From Epilithonimonas sp. JDS (GTDB lineage Bacteria; Bacteroidota; Bacteroidia; Flavobacteriales; Weeksellaceae), in the NCBI RefSeq assembly GCF_021261315.1, contig NZ_JAJSAX010000002.1, positions 62,001 to 126,000 on the forward strand: 64,000 nucleotides of DNA, read 5' to 3'. This document shows, in pieces, positions 9,309 through 17,518 of this stretch; position 1 is the stretch's first letter; every line of letters begins with the position of its first letter. Below the pieces are notes generated by a model. That model was not told the origin of the DNA. It saw only the letters and a list, made by a program, of their open reading frames with translations, and ran no database searches. A program made the translations under genes and the position numbers.

Positions 9309-9914
9309 ATGAAAACGAACTTTTTTTTCAATGGATATTTTGGGAGCATACTACGAATCAGTTTACTTCTAATCATAAATATCAGTCAAGTTTTGCAAGC
9401 ACAAGACCTTACAACCCCAGAAGTTGTAGGACAGCCTTCCGGAAGAAGAATGACGACTCCAATGCCATTCGATATCAAAGGAATAGCATTTTCGGAAATA
9501 CGCAATAGTGTATGGTCACCTCAGTCGGAGATTGTGAGTGAATTTCAAGTAACCTATTACAGAGAAGGTGACCCGACACAATACGTAAATAAAAGCATCA
9601 CAAAAGTGAATCTTGCCCTCTACGGAAATTGGCAATTTAAGAACCTCTATGTAGAACCTTTGCCTTACCATAAACCCAATGTAAAGCTTGTTAAAGGAAA
9701 AACAGAATATTCATTATTTATCTATCAACTCTACCAAGGCAGAAAATCTGCACTGTGGAATGCGGCTATAGACATAGACGATTACAAAAGTTGGAAAACA
9801 CCTAAGGATATTACAAGTGGTCCAATCATCGTACATCCGAAGGACAAAGTCATTCTCAATCCTCAACCCATTCCACCGAAAACGCCAGCTAAAAAAAAGA
9901 TAATCATTAAGTAA
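9309..9914 (+). CDS. Exported protein, unknown function
   Basis: A 201-residue protein with a long N-terminal signal segment ending Leu-Gln-Ala-Gln (about residues 5-33) and no lipobox. The mature part has no family signature I recognise. The C-terminus is Pro- and Lys-rich (Pro-Ile-Pro-Pro-Lys-Thr-Pro-Ala-Lys-Lys-Lys), which suggests a flexible tail. It is followed after 17 bases by another exported protein, so the two are probably co-translated from one message. Confidence 0.65.
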   Translation: MKTNFFFNGYFGSILRISLLLIINISQVLQAQDLTTPEVVGQPSGRRMTTPMPFDIKGIAFSEIRNSVWSPQSEIVSEFQVTYYREGDPTQYVNKSITKVNLALYGNWQFKNLYVEPLPYHKPNVKLVKGKTEYSLFIYQLYQGRKSALWNAAIDIDDYKSWKTPKDITSGPIIVHPKDKVILNPQPIPPKTPAKKKIIIK

Positions 9915-9931
9915 TCTTAAAAAATTTCATT

Positions 9932-10930
9932 ATGAAAACAAATATTTTCAATCTATCCAAAGCATTACTTTCATTAATTCTTATAATTATATTTAGTGTA
10001 AATGTTAATGCCCAATTGGGTGATAAACTAAAAAGAAAACCGAAACCGAGCGGTCAGGCAATAGAATACAAACCTGCTATTACCTTTCCAACGGCTGGTT
10101 CTGTAATCGACGGACCGTTTGTAATAATGGGAAAGGCAGAACCCAATTCTTACATCAATCTGAGGGTTTCTCCTATCTATAATTTTCCTGCAAATCCATC
10201 AGGCAAACCCACCTTACGGATAAGCACAAAAGAGCACGATCCACAGGATTTCAGCATCAAAGCAGATGAAAAAGGCATTTGGCAGAGCCCGGCAATCCAG
10301 GTTTTGTTTGACCCGAAAGCTATTAATACCAAAATATTTGCCTTTGTTTCTCAAAAATCAGGGTCAAAATATTATGAAAGTAAAAATATCGAATACAAAA
10401 CTTCCCCAAAATTATTTCTTAAAACCGTCCCGGTGAAGATTCCCGCAAAAAAAGACGATACGAATGAATCCTCAGGACAACCACAAAAAGATGAACCTCT
10501 TATCAAAGGCGGTGTTATTTCCAATTTCAAAATCATTTCACCCTTTGATAACAAAAACGTGGGCAATGATGGGTTTTACATTAGCGGAGAAGCTCCAGAA
10601 GGCGCGCTGGTACGAGTGGAAGTTCGATTTTCCGGTTACAAATCCAAATCGGAAATAAAAATTGGCAATATAGGTCCAATATTTCCAATCCCGACGATTG
10701 ATAAAAATACCACCACAGTCAACAATGCGCTGTGGGGAACTTACAATGTACGTTACAATTCCTTAATGAAAATGTGGATCACAGACGAAATCAAGCTGAT
10801 TAAAAAATCAAATGACTATTCCTACTGGGCAAATACGTACACTATAACTGCTAGTCTAATCAATGAAAAAGGGCAACCGGTGCACTTTAAAACCATCCAA
10901 GTTTCCCGAATGAAAACCAAAGCCATCTAA
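9932..10930 (+). CDS. Exported protein with two Ig-like modules
   Basis: A 332-residue protein with a signal peptide ending Val-Asn-Ala-Gln (about residue 28). Two beta-sandwich-like modules are visible, at about 48-150 (Ile-Thr-Phe-Pro-Thr-Ala-Gly-Ser-Val ... Lys-Ala-Glu-Pro-Asn-Ser) and about 198-325 (Ile-Ile-Ser-Pro-Phe-Asp-Asn-Lys ... Gly-Glu-Ala-Pro-Glu-Gly-Ala). They are joined by a Lys/Pro/Asp-rich linker. The same module occurs once in the protein at 11616. Such modules usually serve in binding or cell-surface assembly. The last base of its TAA is the first base of the next ATG, so translation is coupled. Confidence 0.68.
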   Translation: MKTNIFNLSKALLSLILIIIFSVNVNAQLGDKLKRKPKPSGQAIEYKPAITFPTAGSVIDGPFVIMGKAEPNSYINLRVSPIYNFPANPSGKPTLRISTKEHDPQDFSIKADEKGIWQSPAIQVLFDPKAINTKIFAFVSQKSGSKYYESKNIEYKTSPKLFLKTVPVKIPAKKDDTNESSGQPQKDEPLIKGGVISNFKIISPFDNKNVGNDGFYISGEAPEGALVRVEVRFSGYKSKSEIKIGNIGPIFPIPTIDKNTTTVNNALWGTYNVRYNSLMKMWITDEIKLIKKSNDYSYWANTYTITASLINEKGQPVHFKTIQVSRMKTKAI

Positions 10931-11619
10931 TGAAAAAGCTAATATTAATTAACCTGATATTCTTCCTGATTGCCAATTTTTATCAAGCGCAGGAACTTCC
11001 AGATTGTTTAAAAGAAATTGAAAAAGAAAATGTGGGTAGCCTCAGCAAGATAAAATTTGAAAGAGTGATTGCGCTGAGCGGAAACAGAACGGTCTATGAA
11101 TTTTCTATAAAAAGCGATAGACGCTGTATGGATTGTTATAATGGTCGAATCTTCTATGACGGCCATTGTAAACAAGTCGCACGATTTGGAATTGGAAGAG
11201 GAGTAGACAAATTTGTAGCGGATGGCTATACCGCAGGCGATTTCGGAATGCCTAAACAACCAAATAGAAAACTGGAGAATATAGAAAATACATTGTTTTA
11301 TATTTCTAAAAACGAAGCGAAGGAATTGAAGGGTTTTGAATATGATGACCAGATTGAAATTTCTCCAGAAGAAGGATTAAAACATTTTCGTAAAGGAAAA
11401 TTGATCAACACCTATAAAATCATTCCCAGAAAATTTTCATCCACAGAAATGAATGCTCCCCGTATTTACTATTTGCCCTCATTGCAGTTGTATTTTAAAG
11501 TTGTGGAACGTGTATTTTATGTCACCAAAACAACATTTCAGGACGATGTTTCCACCAATAAAATAGCGGACAATGATTGGGTGAAAGCTTTTCATCTCAT
11601 AAAACAAAAATTAAAATGA
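10930..11619 (+). CDS. Exported protein, unknown function
   Basis: A 229-residue protein with an N-terminal signal segment (about 3-20, ending Tyr-Gln-Ala-Gln). A Cys-Met-Asp-Cys pair (Arg-Cys-Met-Asp-Cys-Tyr) and a further Cys lie in the first half; they could form a disulfide or bind a metal. No family was recognised. It overlaps the stop codon of the upstream gene by one base and the start of the next by an ATGA-type overlap, so the three genes 9932-12047 form one coupled unit. Confidence 0.65.
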   Translation: MKKLILINLIFFLIANFYQAQELPDCLKEIEKENVGSLSKIKFERVIALSGNRTVYEFSIKSDRRCMDCYNGRIFYDGHCKQVARFGIGRGVDKFVADGYTAGDFGMPKQPNRKLENIENTLFYISKNEAKELKGFEYDDQIEISPEEGLKHFRKGKLINTYKIIPRKFSSTEMNAPRIYYLPSLQLYFKVVERVFYVTKTTFQDDVSTNKIADNDWVKAFHLIKQKLK

Positions 11620-12047
11620 TTATGAAGAATATCATCATCTTATGTGGCGCTTTTTTATTCCTCATTACGAGTAACGAAGTCAAAAGCCAAAGCAAGAAAC
11701 AGAAAGAAGTCACGATTGCATACCCTAAAAACAATCAAAAAGTCCGGGGTGCACACAAAATATATGGAGGTTCCGAACCCAACGCCGTGATAAAGCTAAC
11801 CATCATTAGTACTTATTACAAAACCAACAATAATAATGGAACTAAAATTACCAAAGGCGAAGGGCCGTTAAAAAGACTCAACCGTACTTATTCTTTAAAG
11901 TCCGATCGCTACGGCATCTGGAAGATTGAAAATATTGATCTTACCAATGTAGGCTTTGAAGAAAGCTTCGTCATAAAAGCCAGCGATGGTAAGACAGAAA
12001 AAACCATTACGGTGTACGACAGGACCCGACCTGTTTTAATTGATTAA
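11616..12047 (+). CDS. Exported protein with one Ig-like module
   Basis: About 143 residues. The ATG at 11616 overlaps the TGA of the upstream gene (ATGA); a second ATG at 11622 gives the more usual signal start Met-Lys-Asn-Ile. A signal peptide is followed by one module (Ile-Ala-Tyr-Pro-Lys-Asn-Asn-Gln-Lys-Val ... Gly-Ser-Glu-Pro-Asn-Ala) clearly related to the two in the 9932 product. It is probably a partner or a single-module version of that protein. No enzymatic motif is seen. Confidence 0.66.
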   Translation: MIMKNIIILCGAFLFLITSNEVKSQSKKQKEVTIAYPKNNQKVRGAHKIYGGSEPNAVIKLTIISTYYKTNNNNGTKITKGEGPLKRLNRTYSLKSDRYGIWKIENIDLTNVGFEESFVIKASDGKTEKTITVYDRTRPVLID

Positions 12048-12063
12048 TTACAAACTATAGAAA

Positions 12064-12681
12064 ATGAAAAGACGTAATTTTTTAACAACTTCTCTGCTTG
12101 CACTTCCGATATTGTCGTTTGCTAAATGGACAGATTTTGCCTTAAGAAAAAAAATGGGAAAATCACTATTTGTACGGGCTTCTGAAAGCCGTTACTTCGG
12201 GAAAGACACAAAATCGGAAGCCAATTTCGGACGTTGTATCATCTCTTCAAAAGACACGGAAAATCAACTATATATTGGTGCGGATGTAGAAAGATCTAAC
12301 CTGGAAAAAGGAGGCCCCGGTTTGCATATCCATCATCAGGATGACGAGATTTTTTACGTGATTTCCGGAGCATTTTTGTTTCAGATTAATGAAGAAATTT
12401 TTATGGGCAAAAAGGGAGATACTGTATTTGTACCAAGAGGTACGGCACATACCTATTCCAATCCTTATGACAATAATCCCGGTGAACTTCTGATCATCCA
12501 TCAACCAATTTCGCCGAGTTTGGAAAAATTTTATCAGGTATTTTCAAAAATCGGATATATGAATGATGATATGCTTCGGGAAAACTTTGAACCGGAAGTT
12601 TTGACAGATTTAATGAAAAATAACGCTTTTGTAGGTCCTCCTATCGACATAGATGCTGCCCTCAAAAAACTAAAACCATAG
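12064..12681 (+). CDS. Exported cupin-domain protein
   Basis: A 205-residue protein whose N-terminus (Met-Lys-Arg-Arg-Asn-Phe-Leu-Thr-Thr, then a hydrophobic run) looks like a twin-arginine export signal. A single cupin barrel follows, with the metal motif His-Ile-His-His-x-Asp-Asp-Glu at about 88-95 and the second motif Gly-Asp-Thr-Val-Phe-Val-Pro-Arg-Gly-Thr-Ala-His. It resembles quercetin-dioxygenase-like cupins. Tat export would fit a cofactor loaded before secretion. Substrate unknown. A decayed copy of its last codons appears at 14651, two genes downstream. Confidence 0.8.
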   Translation: MKRRNFLTTSLLALPILSFAKWTDFALRKKMGKSLFVRASESRYFGKDTKSEANFGRCIISSKDTENQLYIGADVERSNLEKGGPGLHIHHQDDEIFYVISGAFLFQINEEIFMGKKGDTVFVPRGTAHTYSNPYDNNPGELLIIHQPISPSLEKFYQVFSKIGYMNDDMLRENFEPEVLTDLMKNNAFVGPPIDIDAALKKLKP

Positions 12682-12779
12682 TGATGGAAAGAATAATCAC
12701 TATTTAATTTATCCTATTTCGGATAATTAGGAATATCCAAATATAAAACAGTAAAAATTGACCATTAATTTTTAAGACT

Positions 12780-13814
12780 ATGAAAACATTAAGAATAATA
12801 ACGCTTTTAGTAATAGCATTGAATATAACAGCCTGCCGAAAAGATGACTATATTGAAACTAAGGAAATAATAACCGATGTATATGTTGCTGGTTATGAAG
12901 TAAGAAATGGTAACGCAGTGGCAACACTCTGGAAAAACGGCATTGCCACCCATCTTTCTACCACAGATAAAATGACCAGTGCAAATTCAGTTTATGTATC
13001 CGGTAGCGATGTGTATGTTGTGGGCTATGAAAGTATCAACGGTGCAACTAAAGCAAGATTATGGAAAAACGGAGTTGCATCAGACCTTTCTAATGGCAGC
13101 AATAACCAATCTATCGCTACATCTGTCGCAGTTAATGGTAACAAAGTATATGTTGCTGGATACGAATCTCCTGCTTTTGGAGGTCCTACAAGAGCCATAA
13201 TTTGGGAAAATGGTTTGGCAGTAAGTCTTACCAATGGCGTGTACAGTGCGAGAGCAAATTCGGTTTTCATCTCCGGAAACGATTTTTATGCAGGGGGTTT
13301 TGAATCAAATGGCAATATTTCTGTCGCCAAAATTTGGAAGAACGGAAATTCTACCTCACTCTCGGCCGGGATCAAAAATGCAGGCATCAATGCTGTATAT
13401 GTAAGTGGTAGCGATGTTTATGCAACTGGTACCGAAAATATTGGCACCCAAACCGTGGCAAGAATATGGAAAAACGGAGTTGCAACTACACTGCCAAGCA
13501 CGGCAGGCAATTACTATGGCAGAGCGATTTTTGTTGCAGGAAGCGATGTTTATGCAGCCGGGTACGATATTAAAAATGGCGTGGTAAAGCCCGCATTCTG
13601 GAAAAATAATACTGCAGTCACCATCTCGTCCGACAACAATCAGGGAGAAGTAACTTCTATGTTCGTAATAGGTACTGATGTCTACTTATGCGGCTATGAA
13701 AGCAATAATACTACTATTGCAAAAGTTTGGAAAAACGGGCAAGCGCAAAATCTCACAGACGGTTCTGATACCGCAGTTGCAAGTGGGATTTTTGTGACAC
13801 AAACCCAAAAATAA
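12780..13814 (+). CDS. Lipoprotein with seven propeller-type repeats
   Basis: A 344-residue lipoprotein (lipobox Ile-Thr-Ala-Cys). From about residue 30 to the end it is built of seven repeats of about 44 residues. Each starts Val-Tyr-Val-Ala-Gly-Tyr-Glu, carries a central Ala-x-x-Trp-Lys-Asn-Gly and ends Val-Tyr-Val-Ser-Gly-Ser-Asp. Seven repeats with this beta pattern indicate a seven-bladed beta-propeller closed on itself. No active-site residues stand out, so a binding or scaffold role at the outer membrane is likely. The signal peptide resembles those of the neighbouring lipoproteins. Confidence 0.8.
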   Translation: MKTLRIITLLVIALNITACRKDDYIETKEIITDVYVAGYEVRNGNAVATLWKNGIATHLSTTDKMTSANSVYVSGSDVYVVGYESINGATKARLWKNGVASDLSNGSNNQSIATSVAVNGNKVYVAGYESPAFGGPTRAIIWENGLAVSLTNGVYSARANSVFISGNDFYAGGFESNGNISVAKIWKNGNSTSLSAGIKNAGINAVYVSGSDVYATGTENIGTQTVARIWKNGVATTLPSTAGNYYGRAIFVAGSDVYAAGYDIKNGVVKPAFWKNNTAVTISSDNNQGEVTSMFVIGTDVYLCGYESNNTTIAKVWKNGQAQNLTDGSDTAVASGIFVTQTQK

Positions 13815-13866
13815 GCAGAATTGATCTCATAAATCAGAATATATAACTCACAAAAACATCAACGTT

Positions 13867-14553
13867 ATGAAAATATTAAAATTAATTTCTTTTTTAATAC
13901 TCATTTTAAGCTTACCAGCTTGTAACAGAGAAAATAATGAACCTGAAACTATCAATACCAATGTCTCTGCAGAAGATCTGCTGGGGCATCAAATGTATTG
14001 GGCACTCCAATTTGACGGAGGAGGAGATCCATACCTGCGTTTTATGTATTTTGAGAAGGCAGGAAATACCATTAATGCGACGATAGATGGTGTTAACAAC
14101 CGAAGAATCGTACAAAATGTGAAAGTAGAAAATAACATCCTTTCAATAGACCTCAACAATAATGGATCGGTAATGTACACCTTCGAACTGGAGAAAAACA
14201 ATGATGGTACTGTACTGGTGAAATCTGCCAAATATTACGACATCAACCATCCCAATGATAAGTTAGGAGATGGTGCTGGCATCTTGCCTTTATCTAAATT
14301 TTCTTCGGTAAAGGGAACTACTTATAAAGAGGTTAACGGCTCAACAATCATTCGCTTTAATGCCGATAATACTTTTTTATCAGGACAACATCCTAACAGT
14401 ACCGGAAGCTACTATGAATTTGGCATTGGAGGTTTTAAAGCAAGCATTGACAACGAAACCTACTTTGGTTTTAAAATGACAGACGGAGAAAATATATTTA
14501 TAGTTTTACAATATACAGGGGATTACGAAATATACAGCTACCAAAATTACTAA
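13867..14553 (+). CDS. Lipoprotein, unknown function
   Basis: A 228-residue lipoprotein (Leu-Pro-Ala-Cys lipobox, about residue 19) whose start closely resembles the other lipoproteins of this cluster (Met-Lys-Ile-Leu-Lys-Leu-Ile-Ser). The mature region is beta-rich and acidic with no recognised motif. It is the last intact gene of the exported-protein run; decayed sequence follows. Confidence 0.7.
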   Translation: MKILKLISFLILILSLPACNRENNEPETINTNVSAEDLLGHQMYWALQFDGGGDPYLRFMYFEKAGNTINATIDGVNNRRIVQNVKVENNILSIDLNNNGSVMYTFELEKNNDGTVLVKSAKYYDINHPNDKLGDGAGILPLSKFSSVKGTTYKEVNGSTIIRFNADNTFLSGQHPNSTGSYYEFGIGGFKASIDNETYFGFKMTDGENIFIVLQYTGDYEIYSYQNY

Positions 14554-14650
14554 AGCTTAATTTGTGGATCAAATCCATCTCTTGTATATGTATTTGATTA
14601 TTAACCATTTAACACATTAATGATTCTAGCCGTAAATTCTGGAGGATCTG

Positions 14651-14722
14651 ATGATGAACAATGCATTTTTAAGACCACCAATTGATGTAAACTGGGATGA
14701 AAAAATTAAAATCAAAAACTGA
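14651..14722 (+). pseudogene. Remnant of the 3' end of a cupin gene
   Basis: A 23-codon frame reads Met-Met-Asn-Asn-Ala-Phe-Leu-Arg-Pro-Pro-Ile-Asp-Val and stops at TGA. The last residues of the intact cupin at 12064 read Met-Lys-Asn-Asn-Ala-Phe-Val-Gly-Pro-Pro-Ile-Asp-Ile, so this is very probably the tail of a second cupin copy whose body has been lost. The stretch from 14554 to 14915 holds nothing else I can identify. Confidence 0.5.
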
Positions 14723-14915
14723 AAACTAACAACTATGAAAATCAATCCTGCATCCAGAATATTTGTGATGAAGTGGTAAAATCTGTTACTTTCTTTTATT
14801 TTTTGAACACAAACGACAGAGATTTAACCACAAAATAATTTATGATTTCTGTGAAATTTGGCTCTTAGTTACTTACAGTGACAATAACAATTTTATAATT
14901 AATAACAGAGCAACA

Positions 14916-15083
14916 ATGGACTATAATCTTATCAGAGAAATCATTGATTTATTAACAGATTTTGAAAAATCCTGCAATGAAGGAAATAAATATCCAATCA
15001 CAAAAGAAGGTTTTATTGCATGGATTTCGGAAAATTACATTTATACATTTGAAACAAAAAAAGGCGAAGAACAGATAAAGTAA
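14916..15083 (+). CDS. Small ORF, possible truncated regulator
   Basis: A 55-residue frame (Met-Asp-Tyr-Asn-Leu-Ile-Arg-Glu-Ile-Ile-Asp-Leu-Leu). The helical, acidic N-terminus and Trp-Ile-Ser-Glu resemble the first part of MarR-like winged-helix proteins of flavobacteria, but the DNA-binding core is missing. Downstream to 15250 another frame has short regulator-like pieces but also stops. It is either a decayed gene or a genuine small protein; I favour decay. Confidence 0.35.
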   Translation: MDYNLIREIIDLLTDFEKSCNEGNKYPITKEGFIAWISENYIYTFETKKGEEQIK

Positions 15084-15250
15084 TTCTTTTTCGAATCCAG
15101 GGAGAAATTGTCGAAAAACATATCTAAAACTTCACTGCAAAACGTTAAAATCAGATTTCGCATCAAATAATCTGAACACAAAAAAAAGAGATTAGCATAC
15201 AAATGATCGATAGCATTAGATGAAATTTGCATTTACATCAAACAACAATT

Positions 15251-16363
15251 ATGAATTGGTTTTTAGTAACAGCGATTTCAATATGTATCATCTTACTAAT
15301 TTTTCTAGGATATAGAATAACCGGGATTGGAAATTATTCGTGGATCATTTCCGGGATCAGCATTGGTCTGATTTTATTATATCCGCTCGTCTGGTACGGT
15401 GTTTTACCAGAAAAGATTGACAGAACTGTCAGATTCATCGTCCATATTGATATGGGAATGCTCAGTTTATTGCTTGCTTTTATAATAATCAGAGACTTGC
15501 TGTTCTTTCCTGTTTCTTATTTTAAGCCATCCTGGTCAGATTTTGCTATTTCGAACTATGGAACGTATATTCTGATTTTTTCATCTGCCTTCCTGTTACT
15601 CATCGGTTTTTTACGTGCAAGTAAAGGTCCTGAGTTGGTTGATATACAAGTGCCTGTAAAAGATCTTCTGGGTGAACTTCATAATTTCTCAATATTACAG
15701 ATCAGTGATCTTCACGCAGGCGCAGGGATTGACAAGCAATATGTTGATCGTGTTGTCGAAAAAGCGCTCTACTTAAATGCAGACATCATTGTTCTCACAG
15801 GAGACATCGCGGATGGCAGTTTTGAAAAATATCAGCACAATCTGCAGTCATTGTCAAAGTTAACCGAAAGATTTCAGGTTTTCTATGTTACAGGAAATCA
15901 CGAGTACTTACGGGACAGTGACCTTTGGATTTGCTATTTTAAAAGCATTGGTATCAAAGTTTTGATGAACGAAAATACAACCATAAATTTTAAAGGAAAA
16001 TCTATTCTCATTGCCGGAATTATAGATCCTGCTGCGAAAGAGTTAAAACCCAGTTCAGGACCTGACATTCAAAAATCGTTAGCAGGAAATTATAAGGCAG
16101 ATTTTAAGATATTGCTTGCACACCAACCCAATATTGCGAAAGAAGCTTCAACACACTTTGACCTGCAATTATCCGGGCACACTCATGCCGGACAGTTTTT
16201 TCCGTGGAATATTTTTATAAGCCTAACTCAACCTTTCGCAAAAGGCTTGAAAAAATGTGATAAGATGTGGGTATATACTAATTCGGGAACGGGTTATTGG
16301 GGACCACCTTTCAGATTGGGAACAACATCAGAAATTACACTTCTTCATTTGATACAACAGTAA
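15251..16363 (+). CDS. Membrane-anchored metallophosphoesterase (YkuE-like)
   Basis: A 370-residue protein. Four membrane helices occupy about residues 1-125, followed by a calcineurin-type metallophosphoesterase domain with all metal motifs: Asp-Leu-His (Asp153), Gly-Asp-Ile, Gly-Asn-His-Glu and Gly-His-Thr-His. Two metal ions would activate water for phosphoester cleavage on the face of the membrane next to the helices. Substrate unknown; relatives act on lipid phosphates or UDP-sugar lipids. The ATG at 15251 gives a clean first helix and is preferred over one eight codons upstream. Confidence 0.85.
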   Translation: MNWFLVTAISICIILLIFLGYRITGIGNYSWIISGISIGLILLYPLVWYGVLPEKIDRTVRFIVHIDMGMLSLLLAFIIIRDLLFFPVSYFKPSWSDFAISNYGTYILIFSSAFLLLIGFLRASKGPELVDIQVPVKDLLGELHNFSILQISDLHAGAGIDKQYVDRVVEKALYLNADIIVLTGDIADGSFEKYQHNLQSLSKLTERFQVFYVTGNHEYLRDSDLWICYFKSIGIKVLMNENTTINFKGKSILIAGIIDPAAKELKPSSGPDIQKSLAGNYKADFKILLAHQPNIAKEASTHFDLQLSGHTHAGQFFPWNIFISLTQPFAKGLKKCDKMWVYTNSGTGYWGPPFRLGTTSEITLLHLIQQ

Positions 16364-16417
16364 TTTTTTGCTTCAAAATCGAACCTAATCAATTAAACTT
16401 AATTTAAATACTCAATT

Positions 16418-16834
16418 ATGATCTTAAATCAACTTTCTAATGTCAACTGGCTTGCAATTCTGGTAGCGTTTTTTGTATTCTTTATGCTAGGATATGTATG
16501 GTATCAACTTCTGTTTGTCAAAGCTTACAAAGTCGCTTTGGGGAAAGAGAACGAGGAGCTGCCGAAAAAATCTCTGTATATCATTGGTCCTGCTGTCTGC
16601 TGTATAATGTACATTGTAACAAGTGCAATTTTAATATATGCTCTGAACATAACAAGCTTATTGACTGCTTTGGAGTTCGCTTTAATTGTCGGAATTGGTT
16701 ATTTAGTGACAAACACGACCAATATTGCCATAAATCCCAATATCCCAAAACCATTTTTATACAGTTTAATAAGTGGTGGTTATTTTTTGTTAAGCATCAT
16801 ACTTGTCAGCTTTATATTGGTTCTAATGAAATAA
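16418..16834 (+). CDS. DUF1761-type integral membrane protein
   Basis: A 138-residue protein with four hydrophobic helices. The Asn-Trp-Leu-Ala-Ile start and the Gly-Tyr-Val-Trp-Tyr-Gln motif in helix 1 are typical of DUF1761 proteins. Function unknown for the family. It is three bases upstream of the YdeI-like gene and so probably in one operon with it. Confidence 0.8.
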   Translation: MILNQLSNVNWLAILVAFFVFFMLGYVWYQLLFVKAYKVALGKENEELPKKSLYIIGPAVCCIMYIVTSAILIYALNITSLLTALEFALIVGIGYLVTNTTNIAINPNIPKPFLYSLISGGYFLLSIILVSFILVLMK

Positions 16835-16837
16835 ATA

Positions 16838-17413
16838 ATGAAATCAGAAATCGACATCTATCATCCGGAAACGCTTAATGACTGGAGGAAATGGCTGTCT
16901 GAAAACAGCAGTATGAAGCATGCGGTTTGGGTTGTATTTTATAAAAAAGGTTGTGATATTCCCAGTATTTCATGGAGTGATGCTGTAGATGAAGCTTTAT
17001 GTTTTGGCTGGATTGACAGCAAGAAAATTAAAATAGATGACCAGAAATCTCATCACTATTTCAGTAAAAGAAAAGCAAACGGTACGTGGTCTAAAATTAA
17101 TAAAGATAAGATTGAAAAACTAATGTTGGAAAACAGAATGACTTCGCAAGGACTAGAATCTGTACAGGAGGCCAAAAAAAACGGATCATGGAATCTGCTT
17201 GATGATGTTGAAGCCTTAATTATTCCAACGGATTTACAAATAGCTTTCGAAAAAGAGCCTCAGGCCTTTGAATTTTACAGTGCACTGAGTAAAACGCCTA
17301 AAAAAAATATTCTGCTTTGGATGGTAATGGCAAAACTTTCTGAAACGAGAATCAAAAGAATCGACGCCATCATAGAATGTGCGCTTCTTAACAAAAAACC
17401 GCCTCACACCTAA
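16838..17413 (+). CDS. YdeI/OmpD-associated family protein
   Basis: A 191-residue cytosolic protein with the family's features: Trp-Arg-x-Trp-Leu, Trp-Val-Val-Phe-Tyr-Lys-Lys, Glu-Ala-Leu-Cys-Phe-Gly-Trp-Ile-Asp and a Thr-Trp-Ser-Lys-Ile-Asn motif. Relatives are annotated as bacteriocin-protection or OmpD-associated proteins; the biochemical role is not settled. It directly follows the DUF1761 gene. Confidence 0.82.
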   Translation: MKSEIDIYHPETLNDWRKWLSENSSMKHAVWVVFYKKGCDIPSISWSDAVDEALCFGWIDSKKIKIDDQKSHHYFSKRKANGTWSKINKDKIEKLMLENRMTSQGLESVQEAKKNGSWNLLDDVEALIIPTDLQIAFEKEPQAFEFYSALSKTPKKNILLWMVMAKLSETRIKRIDAIIECALLNKKPPHT

Positions 17414-17437
17414 ACCATAGTAATCATCAATGCCCAT

Positions 17438-17468
17438 ATTAGAACACAAAGTCAAGAGATTAGAACAC
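17438..17468 (+). promoter_or_regulatory. Direct repeat with 21-bp period, likely AraC-type operator
   Basis: ATTAGAACAC occurs at 17438-17447 and again at 17459-17468, exactly 21 bp (two helical turns) apart, the usual geometry of AraC operators. A near-consensus -7 box CAACTTTG lies at 17490-17497, followed by the aldo/keto reductase start at 17519. The AraC gene downstream of that reductase is the likely binder. Confidence 0.6.
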
Positions 17469-17518
17469 TACCGTGCATATTGTATTGATCAACTTTGTAA
17501 TATTAAAATGTATGTATT

